A stretch of 64,000 nucleotides of DNA from Pseudoalteromonas fuliginea (lineage in GTDB: Bacteria; Pseudomonadota; Gammaproteobacteria; Enterobacterales; Alteromonadaceae): the NCBI RefSeq assembly GCF_000690055.1, contig NZ_JJNZ01000026.1, positions 62,001 through 126,000 of the forward strand, given 5' to 3'. Shown piece after piece: positions 52,754-62,695 of this stretch. Under the pieces are notes generated by a model, which saw nothing but the letters and a program-made list of their open reading frames with translations, had not been told where the DNA came from and made no database searches. Position 1 is the first letter of the stretch, and every line of letters begins with the position of its first letter. The translations under genes and the position numbers were made by a program.

Positions 52754-54610
52754 CTATTGAGAGGTATTTATAATTAATACCGTTGCACTCATAGCCGGTA
52801 GAGTAACTGCACTACCCAGCATCTTTGTTTTGTGGGTGAATAAGTTTAGTGCTTTGGCATTTTTTGGTATTACTTCCTGCATATACTCAATATTCTTAGT
52901 GAGCTCTTTTGTGTTTTTATTCATAAATACCAACACAGTTTGCTCGTCGCTAATACGCGCGTAACTATACACACCTTGTTGAGGCGTAAAGTGTACAAGC
53001 TTTCCTTTATCAAGCGCAGTGCTGCCTTTTCTAAAGTTAAGCAAGGTGCTAATTGTTTTATGCATCTCTTTTTGCTGTTTTGTTAGCCCCTCGCCCGTAA
53101 AGGCGTTACGAGTTTGGCCTTTAAATCCACCTGGGAAGTCTATTCTAATATCACCATGGTCTTTACTTGGGGTGTTATCTAATAGCACTTCCGTACCGTA
53201 GTACATTTGGGCTATACCTCGTGTGGTTAAAAACAAGGTCATTGCCATTTTAGTTTTGGCTTCGTCTTGGCCAAGTTCAGTGTAAACGCGGCTCATATCG
53301 TGATTATCTGCAAATACCATAATGTTATTGGTATCAGGGTATAAAAAATCATTAGCTAACGATTCATATACTTTAACCCAACCGGTGTTCCAACTTTCAT
53401 CTTCATTTAGCGCTTGAATTACCGCCTCTTGCAACGAAAAGTCCATAACGCTTGGTAGGCTTGATGTATAGCCATCTTGGTTATGCTTACCACGTTGCCA
53501 GTAAGAGGCAATAGCAGGGTTAGAGGTCCACTCTTCTCCTACAATATTAAAATCCGGATACTCTTGCATAATTGCTTTTGTCCAATCGCTCAAAAATGCT
53601 TTATCTGAGTAAGAGTAAGTATCAACGCGAATACCACTTAAATCTGCGTATTCAATCCACCAAATCGCATTTTGAATTAAATATTCGCTTAAAAGTGGTT
53701 GGCGCTGGTTTAAATCCGGCATGCTGGCTACAAACCAGCCATCGTTAAACTGGCGTTTATCGTAATCGCTTGCGTGTGGGTCTTGAATTGTTTGGCGGGC
53801 ATGGCTTGTCGCATTTTTACCATTTTCAAATTCGCCATTAAAGTTGATCCAATCTTTGCTCGGTTTATCCTTCATCCATGTATGCTCAGCACCAAAGTGA
53901 TTAAGCACCATATCCATTACCAAGCCTATACCCTGCTCTTTGGCCTTTACTGAGAGCAATTTATAAAGTGAATTAGAACCCATGCGTGGGTCTACGTTAT
54001 AAAAATCAGTAATAGCATAACCGTGATAAGAGTAATCGGGCATGTTGTTTTCAAGCACCGGCGTTAACCACAACTGCGTTACACCTAAATCTTTTAAATA
54101 TGGCAATGCATTAATAACACCTTGTATATCACCACCGTGTCGCCCGCCCTTTGTAGTAGGATCAGCGGCTTCTAGCATGCTAGGGACAGTATCGTTTTGC
54201 TCATCACCATTAGCAAAACGATCGGGGTTAATTAGATAAAGAGTATCGGCTGATGTAAACCCTTGGCGCTTTGCACTGTTTTTATCACGTGCAAGTAGCG
54301 GAAATTCAAAACGTTGGTTCGTTTCGCTGCTATTAAATTCAAGCGTTCCCGCTTTAGCGGCATCGGAAATGGTTATATTTAAAAATACATAATTAGGGTT
54401 ATCTGTACGCGTTATTTTATTTAACTTAACGCCATTGTATTTAGCTAATTTAATTTGCTCGTTAGAAATGTTTTTTTCATGCACCATGATGGTTATAGTG
54501 CTTTTATTCATACCTACCCACCAATTGGCCGGTTCAACGTCAAGTGCGTAGCTAATGGTTGGTAAGGTACATGCACTTACAAGTAAAAGTGTGTTTAAAA
54601 ATCGCATCAT
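52754..54610 (-). CDS. GH13 cyclomaltodextrinase/neopullulanase-like alpha-amylase, exported
   Basis: 618 aa. Signal peptide (NTLLLVSACTLPTISYA), then an N-terminal cyclomaltodextrinase-type beta domain (DVEPANWWVGMNKSTITIMV). The barrel has VMDMVLNHFG, the nucleophile in LSGIRVDTYSYSD (about 328), acid in NIVGEEWTSN (about 356) and VFADNHDMSR (about 434). It resembles SusA-type periplasmic enzymes cutting oligosaccharides after TonB-driven import. Its ATG overlaps the halogenase-like gene's stop (TAATG), so translation is probably coupled. Confidence 0.9.
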   Translation of the reverse strand: MMRFLNTLLLVSACTLPTISYALDVEPANWWVGMNKSTITIMVHEKNISNEQIKLAKYNGVKLNKITRTDNPNYVFLNITISDAAKAGTLEFNSSETNQRFEFPLLARDKNSAKRQGFTSADTLYLINPDRFANGDEQNDTVPSMLEAADPTTKGGRHGGDIQGVINALPYLKDLGVTQLWLTPVLENNMPDYSYHGYAITDFYNVDPRMGSNSLYKLLSVKAKEQGIGLVMDMVLNHFGAEHTWMKDKPSKDWINFNGEFENGKNATSHARQTIQDPHASDYDKRQFNDGWFVASMPDLNQRQPLLSEYLIQNAIWWIEYADLSGIRVDTYSYSDKAFLSDWTKAIMQEYPDFNIVGEEWTSNPAIASYWQRGKHNQDGYTSSLPSVMDFSLQEAVIQALNEDESWNTGWVKVYESLANDFLYPDTNNIMVFADNHDMSRVYTELGQDEAKTKMAMTLFLTTRGIAQMYYGTEVLLDNTPSKDHGDIRIDFPGGFKGQTRNAFTGEGLTKQQKEMHKTISTLLNFRKGSTALDKGKLVHFTPQQGVYSYARISDEQTVLVFMNKNTKELTKNIEYMQEVIPKNAKALNLFTHKTKMLGSAVTLPAMSATVLIINTSQ

Positions 54611-56103
54611 TAGGCCTTTTTGATTTCTTTTAAAAAATCTTTATGAGTGGGTAACTGCTCTACCGTTGAAGTAATAAGCGTTTTTAATGTAGAAAATAAA
54701 TCGTTAAGTTGTTCACTACTGAGTGAATCTACAATACTGTTGTAATCATCGGGGATAAGGCCCTGGCCTATAAACACTTGCTGCCAAGCAACTTCAGCAA
54801 ATAACTCGTCGTTTTCACGGACTACCTTGCCTGTGTGTTTAAATAAACTGAGTTTATGAGTCAATGAGTCGGGAATTTCCATTTGCTTACACTGACGCCA
54901 AAATGCAGAGTCGCCCCGCTCTGTAAGTTTGTAATGCAAAATAATAAAATCGCGCATGTGCTCTATTTCTGTCACGCTTTGTTTATTAAACTCGCTTGCT
55001 AACGCATCGCTGATACCATGGTGTGGAAATAATTTGATCAGCCGTGTAACTGCGCTTTGAATTAGGTGAATGCTTGTAGATTCCAATGGCTCTAAAAAGC
55101 CACTTGATAAACCAACCGCGACTACATTTTTATGCCATTGTTTTACACGTCTACCTGTTTTGAATTTAATAAATCTAGGTTCTGTTATTGGATCTGCCGG
55201 TAAGTTATTAAGCAACAACGCCTTTGCGTCTTCATCCGATAAATAACGACTACAATAAACCAAGCCATTGCCTATTCGGCTTTGTAACGGAATTTGCCAC
55301 TGCCAACCGGCACTGTGCGCAATTGATTGCGTATAAGGTTTTAATTCATCGTTTGATTTTGTTTGTACTGCGATGGCACTATCGCATGGTAAATAATGAG
55401 ACCAATCTACAAATCCGGTATTGAGTGTTTTCTCAATAAGCAACGCACGCAACCCTGTGCAATCTATAAATAAATCACCGTTGATTTGCTTATTATCATC
55501 GAGTATGAGTGTTTCTACATTACCCGTTGCTAAACATTGTGTAACCTCACTAATTTTGGCATCAATGTGTTTTACACCGCGCGATATTGCCAGCTTTTTT
55601 AAATATTCAGCGTAGAGTGTTGCATCAAAATGATAAGCGTAACTTAGGCCAGGCAATTGCGTATTAAGGATGGTATTTAATGGTGCAAATTTATGCTGTT
55701 TAGCAGCTTGATAATTTAACGAAAAATCCCATAGGCTATCTTCAGAGCCTGTAATATTTCCCTTTACCCAAAAATTGTAAAAATCGCAAAAAGGAAAGTC
55801 TTTTCCAAATGAGCCAAAAGCATGCATGTAGCTGTGAGAGGGGGTTTTCCAGTTTTCGAATTCAATACCGAGTTTAATTGTTGCGTTGGTTTCATTTATA
55901 AACTCTTTTTCGTTAATGCCTAATGCGTTATTAAGTTGGATAATAGGTGGTATGGTTGCTTCTCCAACTCCCACGGTGCCAATAGATGATGACTCTATCA
56001 ATGTGATATTAATTACTTTACCTAACACTTTATTAAGCAGTGCTGCAGTTATCCAACCTGCGGTACCACCGCCTGCGATCACGACGTGTTTTATTGATTT
56101 CAT
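54610..56103 (-). CDS. Flavin-dependent tryptophan halogenase-family protein
   Basis: 497 aa. FAD site [20 protein letters not shown] and [18 protein letters not shown] at the N-terminus, and the halogenase motif WxWxIP in [11 protein letters not shown]. Length and pattern match PrnA-like enzymes (about 500-530), though members next to TonB receptors in marine and Caulobacter-type genomes have no known substrate. The ATG at 56103 is preferred to a GTG at 56115. It lies between the maltodextrin TonB receptor and an amylase in one operon, so its presence in a sugar locus is the odd point. Confidence 0.88.
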   Translation of the reverse strand: MKSIKHVVIAGGGTAGWITAALLNKVLGKVINITLIESSSIGTVGVGEATIPPIIQLNNALGINEKEFINETNATIKLGIEFENWKTPSHSYMHAFGSFGKDFPFCDFYNFWVKGNITGSEDSLWDFSLNYQAAKQHKFAPLNTILNTQLPGLSYAYHFDATLYAEYLKKLAISRGVKHIDAKISEVTQCLATGNVETLILDDNKQINGDLFIDCTGLRALLIEKTLNTGFVDWSHYLPCDSAIAVQTKSNDELKPYTQSIAHSAGWQWQIPLQSRIGNGLVYCSRYLSDEDAKALLLNNLPADPITEPRFIKFKTGRRVKQWHKNVVAVGLSSGFLEPLESTSIHLIQSAVTRLIKLFPHHGISDALASEFNKQSVTEIEHMRDFIILHYKLTERGDSAFWRQCKQMEIPDSLTHKLSLFKHTGKVVRENDELFAEVAWQQVFIGQGLIPDDYNSIVDSLSSEQLNDLFSTLKTLITSTVEQLPTHKDFLKEIKKA

Positions 56104-56166
56104 CTTATTATCCACGTTTTATTAAATCAAAGTATGATTAAAAAGTTAGGTAAAGTAGCTATAAAA

Positions 56167-56196
56167 AAGCCCTTGTAAAATAAATCACAAGGGCTT
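56167..56196 (-). terminator. Intra-operon hairpin (attenuator-like) after the TonB receptor gene
   Basis: Stem AAGCCCTTGT / ACAAGGGCTT with a 10-nt loop and a T6 tail on the minus strand, 16 bp past the receptor stop and 64 bp before the halogenase-like gene. It would let the receptor be made in excess over the enzymes. Confidence 0.75.
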
Positions 56197-56212
56197 CTAC
56201 ACACCATTTTTA

Positions 56213-58999
56213 TTATAGCTTGTAGCTAAAGCCTAACAAGTAAGTGCGACCGTAATCTTGGTAGTCACGTACTTGTAAATTGTTATCACCCGAAAGCGAA
56301 GTAAATGGCTCTTCGGTTAAGTTTTGAATTTGGAATGTAACAGATAACCCTTCCAGACCTTGTAAGCCAGATTCAGCAAAATCATATCCAGTTTGAATAT
56401 CCCAAATTGTTTCGCCTTTAATATCTACTTGCGTAGCCGCAAGTCCTAAGCCGTTAACATTACCTTTAAAGTCAGAGCGTTTACGCATACTTGTACGCGC
56501 TTGAAAGCCATTTCTTTCGTAATAAAAAGTTAAGCTATCGATCTTCTCTGATAAACCTGGCAGTTCATATTCATTCCCATTTTGATCTTCAATATCTTGC
56601 TCTACACCAGTATGGCTGGCAATTAAGCCAAAGCCTTCCAGTGATGAACTAAATATACTCAATGGTAAAGAAAGAGATAGCTCGTAACCCCAAAGGTCAC
56701 CTCCGCCACCATTTACTTTGCCTGAGCCAGAACCTTGGCTATTTGCTGGTATTTCACCTGTTGATGGATTAGCGACACCAGTCATATCTATTGCGTAGTT
56801 ACCGTCAAAAATCCAAGTAGAAATATCTTTATAGAAATACGCTGCTGCAAAATAACCTTCTTCATGAAAATAGTTTTCATAGCTTAAATCAAAACCAGTG
56901 GCTTCTTTAGGCTCAAGCTGCGGATTACCACCAGATACACTCCAGTTATTACCGTTAGAGTCTTGAGTTGGGCTATATGTTGCATTTACAGAAGCGTTCA
57001 TTTCATCTAAACGAGCACGTGAAATAGTTTTAGCTGCACCAAAACGAACCGTTTGTTCTTCATCTATTGCAAATGATAAGTTTAAGCTAGGTAATACATG
57101 CGAGTAATCATGGCTAATGTCTGTTGGAGATACAACAACTAAACCGTTTTCGGTCGTCGCAGCAGAACCTTGTGATGATTGTTCCGTTTTAACATAACGC
57201 ACACCAACGTTACCTGAAACAGGAATTGAACCTAGTTCAGTATTAATATCTGCTTGCAAAAATAAAGCTGTAACTTGTTCTTGTACTGTCCAAGACTGCG
57301 TTTTATGTTTTTGATCTGTTAAGCTCTCTTGTAGGAGATTGTAGTAACCGTCATTAACCAGACCATTAGTGTCATAAGCAATCATATTACCCATACCAAT
57401 AAAGTCTAAACTTGCAGTGCCCAAACGGTATTTTTCAGGTACTGAGACCATTCCTGGGTTATCAAGTGAAAAATCTTTCAAAGTCATAAAATAACCTTCT
57501 GACTTTTTAGTTTTTTCACGGTCACGGTACGAAATACCAAATTTAATAGCGCTTATGTAGTCATTTTCAAGCACTTTGCTAGCAGCTAACTTTAATGTTT
57601 GAAGCTCATCATTAATTTCTGGTGCGTTGATGAAGCCATCTTGTGCTGTATTTTGGTAAGGCGTATCATTTAGGCCGTATTTATCATTTAACGCAGAGCT
57701 TGCGCCCCAAGATAACGGTCCACCTAGTTGAATTAAGTTATAGTCACTGTAATCAAGTTCATGGGTAAATTGCGCGCCCGTGTTGCCACCATTAAAGGTA
57801 TAACCTAAGTTATCAGCAATACCATTACTGTCTCCGCGACCAGTTCCTGAGTAGCTTTCTATACTCCAAAGCTGACGTTCTACTTCAGATACACTTGCAT
57901 CAAACTCTACAGACCATGCATCATTAATATCGTATTTTGTATTAAAACCGAATTGCTTTAGTTCAGCATTACGTTCTTCATAATCATTTCGAACAACAAC
58001 ACGCTGGCCTTGTTGCAGCTTAGCGCTAGTAATAAAACCAGAGTCTTCGTCTACAATAACACTGTTTGGATCTATACTACCTTGACCCCATGCAAATGGA
58101 ATTTCAATACCGCGTAAAATTCTTTCGTCAGAAAAATCAACATATAATGCATCGAATGTCATATTCAAGCGATCATTCGGAGATGCTTCTATAACCAGCA
58201 TTGCTGAGTCACGATCTAATGTAGATGAACGGACATAAGGTTTTGCACCACCTAAAATTGAATAATCTTTACCATTATTTGTGAATTCTGGATACCCCCA
58301 CGAATTCCAACGCTTTTCTTGGTTTGGAGAACTCATTTTGTTATACGCGAATGCCACACCAATAGTGTCATCTGCAAATTGGTCAATATACGAAAAAGTA
58401 CCGCGGAAACCTTGGTTATCGCCATCTGGGTTTAACTTGTCAAAGCTTGTTTTTTCAAGCTGACCATTAAACATAACAACACGTTCACCTTTACTTAAAG
58501 GCTTAACCGTTTGCATGTCAATGACACCAGCAATACCTTCGGCTTCAATACTGGCATTAGGTGTTTTATAAACAGTAACACCGCTCATTATTTCAGATGG
58601 GTAAAGATCAAACTCTACGCCTCGGTTGTCACCAATAGACACTTGCTCACGGCCATTAAAAGTGGTCGCACTTTCATCTTCACTGAAACCACGAACACTC
58701 ACACGACTTGCTCGGCCATCTAAACGTTGTGCAGTTAAACCTGGTAAACGTGCAATAGACTCAGCAATAGACGAATCAGGTAATTTACCTATATCTTCTG
58801 CAGAAATAGATTCTACAACCTGTGTAGAAAAGCGTTTAGTGTTTATAGATTCAATTAAGCTGCCACGAAAGCCTTTAACCTCGATAACCTCTACGTCATC
58901 TTTTTTTATTGTATTTTCTTGAGCAGCTAGTGTTGCAAAGCTTGATAAGCCTGCAGCTGTTAATGCCAAAGTTAATATACTTGGTTTGAACATAGACAT
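56213..58999 (-). CDS. TonB-dependent receptor for maltodextrins (MalA-like, proteobacterial class)
   Basis: 928 aa. Signal peptide (PSILTLALTAAGLSSFATLA), TonB-box-like VEVIEVKGFRGSL, plug with SIAESIARLPGLTAQRLDGR, VSVRGFSEDESATTFNGREQ and EIMSGVTVYKTPNASIEAEG, and a barrel ending RTYLLGFSYKL. The pattern is that of the Xanthomonas/Caulobacter glycan-receptor subfamily that includes Caulobacter MalA. The ATG at 58999 (GGGAAA 7 bp upstream) replaces an earlier ATG at 59056, as the signal peptide then starts correctly. First gene of receptor-halogenase-amylase operon. Confidence 0.9.
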   Translation of the reverse strand: MSMFKPSILTLALTAAGLSSFATLAAQENTIKKDDVEVIEVKGFRGSLIESINTKRFSTQVVESISAEDIGKLPDSSIAESIARLPGLTAQRLDGRASRVSVRGFSEDESATTFNGREQVSIGDNRGVEFDLYPSEIMSGVTVYKTPNASIEAEGIAGVIDMQTVKPLSKGERVVMFNGQLEKTSFDKLNPDGDNQGFRGTFSYIDQFADDTIGVAFAYNKMSSPNQEKRWNSWGYPEFTNNGKDYSILGGAKPYVRSSTLDRDSAMLVIEASPNDRLNMTFDALYVDFSDERILRGIEIPFAWGQGSIDPNSVIVDEDSGFITSAKLQQGQRVVVRNDYEERNAELKQFGFNTKYDINDAWSVEFDASVSEVERQLWSIESYSGTGRGDSNGIADNLGYTFNGGNTGAQFTHELDYSDYNLIQLGGPLSWGASSALNDKYGLNDTPYQNTAQDGFINAPEINDELQTLKLAASKVLENDYISAIKFGISYRDREKTKKSEGYFMTLKDFSLDNPGMVSVPEKYRLGTASLDFIGMGNMIAYDTNGLVNDGYYNLLQESLTDQKHKTQSWTVQEQVTALFLQADINTELGSIPVSGNVGVRYVKTEQSSQGSAATTENGLVVVSPTDISHDYSHVLPSLNLSFAIDEEQTVRFGAAKTISRARLDEMNASVNATYSPTQDSNGNNWSVSGGNPQLEPKEATGFDLSYENYFHEEGYFAAAYFYKDISTWIFDGNYAIDMTGVANPSTGEIPANSQGSGSGKVNGGGGDLWGYELSLSLPLSIFSSSLEGFGLIASHTGVEQDIEDQNGNEYELPGLSEKIDSLTFYYERNGFQARTSMRKRSDFKGNVNGLGLAATQVDIKGETIWDIQTGYDFAESGLQGLEGLSVTFQIQNLTEEPFTSLSGDNNLQVRDYQDYGRTYLLGFSYKL

Positions 59000-59121
59000 A
59001 ATGTTTCCCGTTACCCATATTGTGATACCCGCATTCATTGTTTGAGTGATAGTCAAACAGGCGAGCTAATTTTGTTGTCAGGATGAATATTAACGCCAGC
59101 TTTATTTTATTAACAACTTTA

Positions 59122-59135
59122 TGCATACGTATTCA
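59122..59135. promoter_or_regulatory. LacI/MalR-type operator before the maltodextrin receptor
   Basis: TGCATACGTATTCA, 123 bp upstream of the receptor start, identical to the site at 52734. Confidence 0.65.
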
Positions 59136-59537
59136 ACCGTTACAGAAGGATTTAACATTAACATGAACTTGAAAAAACAAAGACTAACCAATTGATTTAA
59201 TTATATATAAAAACAAATAAATTCAATTGTAAAACATTGCTCGTTAAATTCACTCTATTAACAGTTAATAGCTCACTGACCTTGATGTAAACAAAGTGAA
59301 ACTAATTAGTACCGCTATGGAAAATAAGAACTATTAAGCATCAACCAAGTGTTGAATTGGTCAGACCATTAAAGGTGAAACATAAAATATATTTCCCTTA
59401 TAGGACAAGCTATTAGGTTTAGTTCGAGTAAGAAAATAGCTAAATTATATAATTGGTAAACAAAAAAACACACAAATCGAACATTTTTAATGATGCCTAA
59501 GTACTTATTTTTGATAATTTAATTGTATTAATTTTAG

Positions 59538-59551
59538 TGCATACGTATGCA
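59538..59551. promoter_or_regulatory. LacI/MalR-type operator before the alpha-glucosidase
   Basis: Perfect palindrome TGCATACGTATGCA, 109 bp upstream of the glucosidase start; a half site CACGTATGC follows at 59577. The rest of the 59000-59659 divergent spacer is AT-rich with nothing else recognisable. Confidence 0.7.
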
Positions 59552-59659
59552 GGCTTTTTACAGTGTTCAAGGCTTCACGTATGCTTTTTCAAATAACGTG
59601 ATTAATCTTAATCACAAATAAGAATAGTCTAAATACTGTGTGGAATGACGGAGAAAAGC

Positions 59660-61282
59660 ATGACCCAAAAGCAGTGGTATAAAGGTGCGGTTATTTATCA
59701 GGTTTATCCGCGTAGCTTTCAAGATAGCAACAACGATGGTATTGGTGATTTAAAAGGAATTATTAATCGTATTGATTACATTAAAAGCTTAGGCGTTGAT
59801 GCTATTTGGATTTCACCTTTTTTCAAATCGCCAATGAAAGACTTTGGCTACGATATTAGTGACTACCGCGACATTGACCCGCTTTTTGGTGATTTAAACG
59901 ATTTTGATGAGCTAATAAGCCAAGCCCATGAGCGTGATATTAAAATAATTATTGATCAGGTATTAAGTCACACCTCCGATCAACATCAGTGGTTTTTAGA
60001 TAGCCGCGATAATTTAATAAACGATAAAGCCGACTGGTATGTTTGGGCCGATGCAAAAGAAGATGGTACAGCGCCAAATAACTGGCTTTCTATTTTTGGT
60101 GGTGGGGCTTGGCAGTGGGAACCTCGTCGCGGGCAATACTACTTGCATAATTTTTTAACCGAACAACCGGATCTTAACTTTCATAATCCAGATGTAAGAA
60201 AAGCAGTGCTTGATAATGTAGAGTTTTGGCTTAAAAAAGGCGTTGATGGTTTTAGACTCGATGCTATTAATTTTTGTTATCACGATGCACGACTACGCGA
60301 TAATCCAGCTAAACCAAAAGATAAGCGTCAAGGCCGTGGTTTTAGTGAAGATAATCCGTATGCGTTTCAGTACCATTATTACAACAATACTCAGCCAGAA
60401 AACATTGAGTTTATGCAAGATATTCGTGCATTACTTAATAAATACCCAGGTACTGTATCACTTGGGGAAATATCGTCAGAAGATTCGTTAGCAACTATGG
60501 CAGAATATACTCAAGGCGGCGACAAACTGCATATGGGTTATAGTTTTGAGCTTTTAACAAATGATTACTCAAGTGAATATATTAGAACTACGGTTCAAAC
60601 CCTAGAACAACATATGCTTGAGGGCTGGCCATGCTGGGCATTTAGCAATCATGACGTAGAGCGCGTAGCAAGCCGCTGGAGCGAAAACGGTAAAATCAAC
60701 TCTCAGCAATGTAAAATGTTAACCGCCCTACTTGCTTCTCTTCGCGGCAGCGTGTGTATGTACCAAGGTGAAGAATTAGGGTTAGGTGAAGCAAGTGTTG
60801 CCTTTGAAGACTTACAAGACCCGTATGGCATAACGTTTTGGCCTAACTTTAAAGGGCGTGATGGCTGTAGAACGCCAATGCCTTGGGAGCAAACTGGATC
60901 GCAGCACGCTGGGTTTAGTGAAGCCAAGCCTTGGCTCCCAGTAGATGATGCACACAAAAAACAATCAGTTGCGATGCAAACAAATGATAACAACTCAATT
61001 TTAAATGCCTACCGTGAATTTATGACCTGGCGAAAAAAGCAAACGGTTTTGCTTGAGGGTGATATTGAGTTTATTGAAACGCCTGAGCCTGTGCTTGCTT
61101 TTTATAGAACCCTTGGAACGCAAAGAATGCTTTGCATGTTTAATCTAAGCTTTCAACAAGCAAGTATTGATATGCCAACATCAATCGTTAAAGAATACAC
61201 TGAGCTTAGCCATCACAGCGCAAAATTAAGCCAAGATACACTAACGCTTGAGCCTTACGCTTGCTTTTATGCAGAGTGTTAA
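59660..61282 (+). CDS. GH13 alpha-glucosidase (oligo-1,6/1,4-glucosidase type), cytoplasmic
   Basis: 540 aa, no signal peptide. Family start WYKGAVIYQVYPRSFQDSN and GIGDLKGIINRIDYIKSLGV; QVLSHTSDQH, nucleophile in GVDGFRLDAINF (about 199), acid GEISSED (about 272) and FSNHDVERV (about 329). It resembles the marine alpha-glucosidases that hydrolyse maltose and short maltodextrins. The ATG at 59660 is chosen because GGAG lies 6 bp upstream; the ATG at 59645 has no site. It is divergent from the receptor operon and shares its operator type. Confidence 0.92.
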   Translation: MTQKQWYKGAVIYQVYPRSFQDSNNDGIGDLKGIINRIDYIKSLGVDAIWISPFFKSPMKDFGYDISDYRDIDPLFGDLNDFDELISQAHERDIKIIIDQVLSHTSDQHQWFLDSRDNLINDKADWYVWADAKEDGTAPNNWLSIFGGGAWQWEPRRGQYYLHNFLTEQPDLNFHNPDVRKAVLDNVEFWLKKGVDGFRLDAINFCYHDARLRDNPAKPKDKRQGRGFSEDNPYAFQYHYYNNTQPENIEFMQDIRALLNKYPGTVSLGEISSEDSLATMAEYTQGGDKLHMGYSFELLTNDYSSEYIRTTVQTLEQHMLEGWPCWAFSNHDVERVASRWSENGKINSQQCKMLTALLASLRGSVCMYQGEELGLGEASVAFEDLQDPYGITFWPNFKGRDGCRTPMPWEQTGSQHAGFSEAKPWLPVDDAHKKQSVAMQTNDNNSILNAYREFMTWRKKQTVLLEGDIEFIETPEPVLAFYRTLGTQRMLCMFNLSFQQASIDMPTSIVKEYTELSHHSAKLSQDTLTLEPYACFYAEC

Positions 61283-61328
61283 TGACATCAATAATTACAC
61301 TTAATGTTACAGCTAAGCTCTAAACATA

Positions 61329-61357
61329 AAAAGCCCAAGTAAATTACTTGGGCTTTT
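61329..61357 (+). terminator. Terminator of the alpha-glucosidase gene
   Basis: Stem AAAGCCCAAGTAA / TTACTTGGGCTTT with a T6 tail and A-rich 5' flank. Also usable from the convergent YqhA-like gene. Confidence 0.85.
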
Positions 61358-61374
61358 TTGTACATTTAATTTTT

Positions 61375-61920
61375 CTAATGACTTTGGGTTTTACTGTTTA
61401 AGTAATCAGTTAGCGCAAATAGAACACCAGACATAACAAACGTAACATGAATAATCACCTTCCACAGTAATTCATCGTTTGGGTATGCACCTGAGTTAAT
61501 AAATACTTTTAATAATTCAACAGCTGAAATAGCCACGATTGCGCTTATTAGTTTCATTTTTAGCCCTGAAAAACCGACTTTCCCCATCCAAGATGGTCTG
61601 TCTTCATGATTATCAATATCAAGCTTTGAAACAAAGTTTTCGTAACCGCTGAATGTAATGATTAGTAATAGCCCTGCTAATAGTGCGGTATCGACTAAGG
61701 TTAAAATGCCAACAAGTAATTCTTGATTAGTTGCTGAAAACGTCGCAATACCCATTAAATAAAGCTGTTTAAAAAATTTTATTAGTAACAATACAACTGC
61801 AAAGAGTAAACCAACAAAAAATGGGGCCAGAAGCCAACGTCCTTTAAAGATAAAAGATTCTAACGCATGCTCTAATTTATTCGCTTGGCGTGGCTTTTTT
61901 TGAGGTGTATGTGATGACAT
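61375..61920 (-). CDS. yqhA: UPF0114 (YqhA/TIGR00645) membrane protein
   Basis: 181 aa, four membrane segments. Family motifs: LEHALESFIFKGRWLLAPFF, LLAGLLLIITFSGYENFVSK, DRPSWMGKVGFSGLKMKLIS and a late HVTFVMSGVLFALTDYL. Function is unknown; it is common in gammaproteobacteria. Length slightly above E. coli YqhA (164) because of a basic N-terminal tail. Single gene. Confidence 0.85.
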   Translation of the reverse strand: MSSHTPQKKPRQANKLEHALESFIFKGRWLLAPFFVGLLFAVVLLLIKFFKQLYLMGIATFSATNQELLVGILTLVDTALLAGLLLIITFSGYENFVSKLDIDNHEDRPSWMGKVGFSGLKMKLISAIVAISAVELLKVFINSGAYPNDELLWKVIIHVTFVMSGVLFALTDYLNSKTQSH

Positions 61921-62161
61921 TTTTTGGTCTTTTAATTTAAAAAAGCGACCTTAGCTTATAACTCACAACAACACAATGATGTGAAAATACCGATAGATGA
62001 ATTACTCATCTTCACGATAAAAATATTTCGTTATCTTTTATCTCAATTTCGTTTAAAAATCAGCATACCAACAGAATTGTTCTGTACTGGGCACTATTGT
62101 TTTACGCTTCAACTTAAATAGCGTAATTCAGTCGTCACACCATTTTTTTAGGAATAAACGA

Positions 62162-62404
62162 ATGAACAAAGCATTGCTAGCATTAATCGTAGCACCTTTA
62201 TTTGCAGTATCTGCAACTTACGCAGTAGCAGACGATGCGACAAACGCCTCAGCCGAAACAATAAAAGAATACACAGAAATGTGTGTTAACTGGGCTAAAG
62301 ATGACGACGTAAGTAATGAAGATCTAAATGCATACGTATTAAAGTGTGTAAATGATGAACTTGAATCAGAAGGATACAAGAAAATATCTTCTGTAAAAAT
62401 TTAA
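62162..62404 (+). CDS. Small exported protein, function unknown
   Basis: 80 aa. Signal peptide (ALLALIVAPLFAVSATYA, cut near VADDA). The ~55-aa mature part is acidic with two cysteines (YTEMCVNWAK, YVLKCVNDEL) likely forming a disulfide. AGGA lies 7-8 bp before the ATG. It resembles short secreted proteins seen in Pseudoalteromonas and Shewanella, but no named family is recognised. Confidence 0.7.
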   Translation: MNKALLALIVAPLFAVSATYAVADDATNASAETIKEYTEMCVNWAKDDDVSNEDLNAYVLKCVNDELESEGYKKISSVKI

Positions 62405-62412
62405 TAATATTC

Positions 62413-62571
62413 ATACCAATCTGCTTGTATATGTGGTCTATTTAACGATAAGAAAATCGCGCTAGAACTAAGCAAAAATTTTGTATCTAGTTGTTCTAAA
62501 TAAAAATTTTTAACAACGTTGTAGAGTGATTTAATTCGATAAATTGTTCAAATATTTATGCAGGTTGGTAT
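62413..62571. repeat. MITE-like element, family 3 (about 159 bp)
   Basis: Ends ATACCAATCTGC and GCAGGTTGGTAT are 12-bp inverted repeats with one mismatch. The interior (CTAGTTGTTCTAAATAAAAA, TTTAATTCGATAAATTG) resembles a noncoding repeat familiar from Alteromonadales and Vibrionales genomes. Confidence 0.6.
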
Positions 62572-62618
62572 TATATGTGCGGCTAACAAAGCCATTGCGA
62601 AGTACATATAAATAGATA

Positions 62619-62661
62619 AAAAAAACCGGAATCGACACAAGCTGTGCGTTCCGGTTTTTTT
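62619..62661 (-). terminator. Terminator of topA
   Basis: Perfect stem AAAAACCGGAA / TTCCGGTTTTT with a 17-nt loop and T-rich tail on the minus strand, 35 bp after the topA stop. Confidence 0.85.
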
Positions 62662-62695
62662 AGCTTTTAAAAGCGATGAATAAGCGATTATTTAC

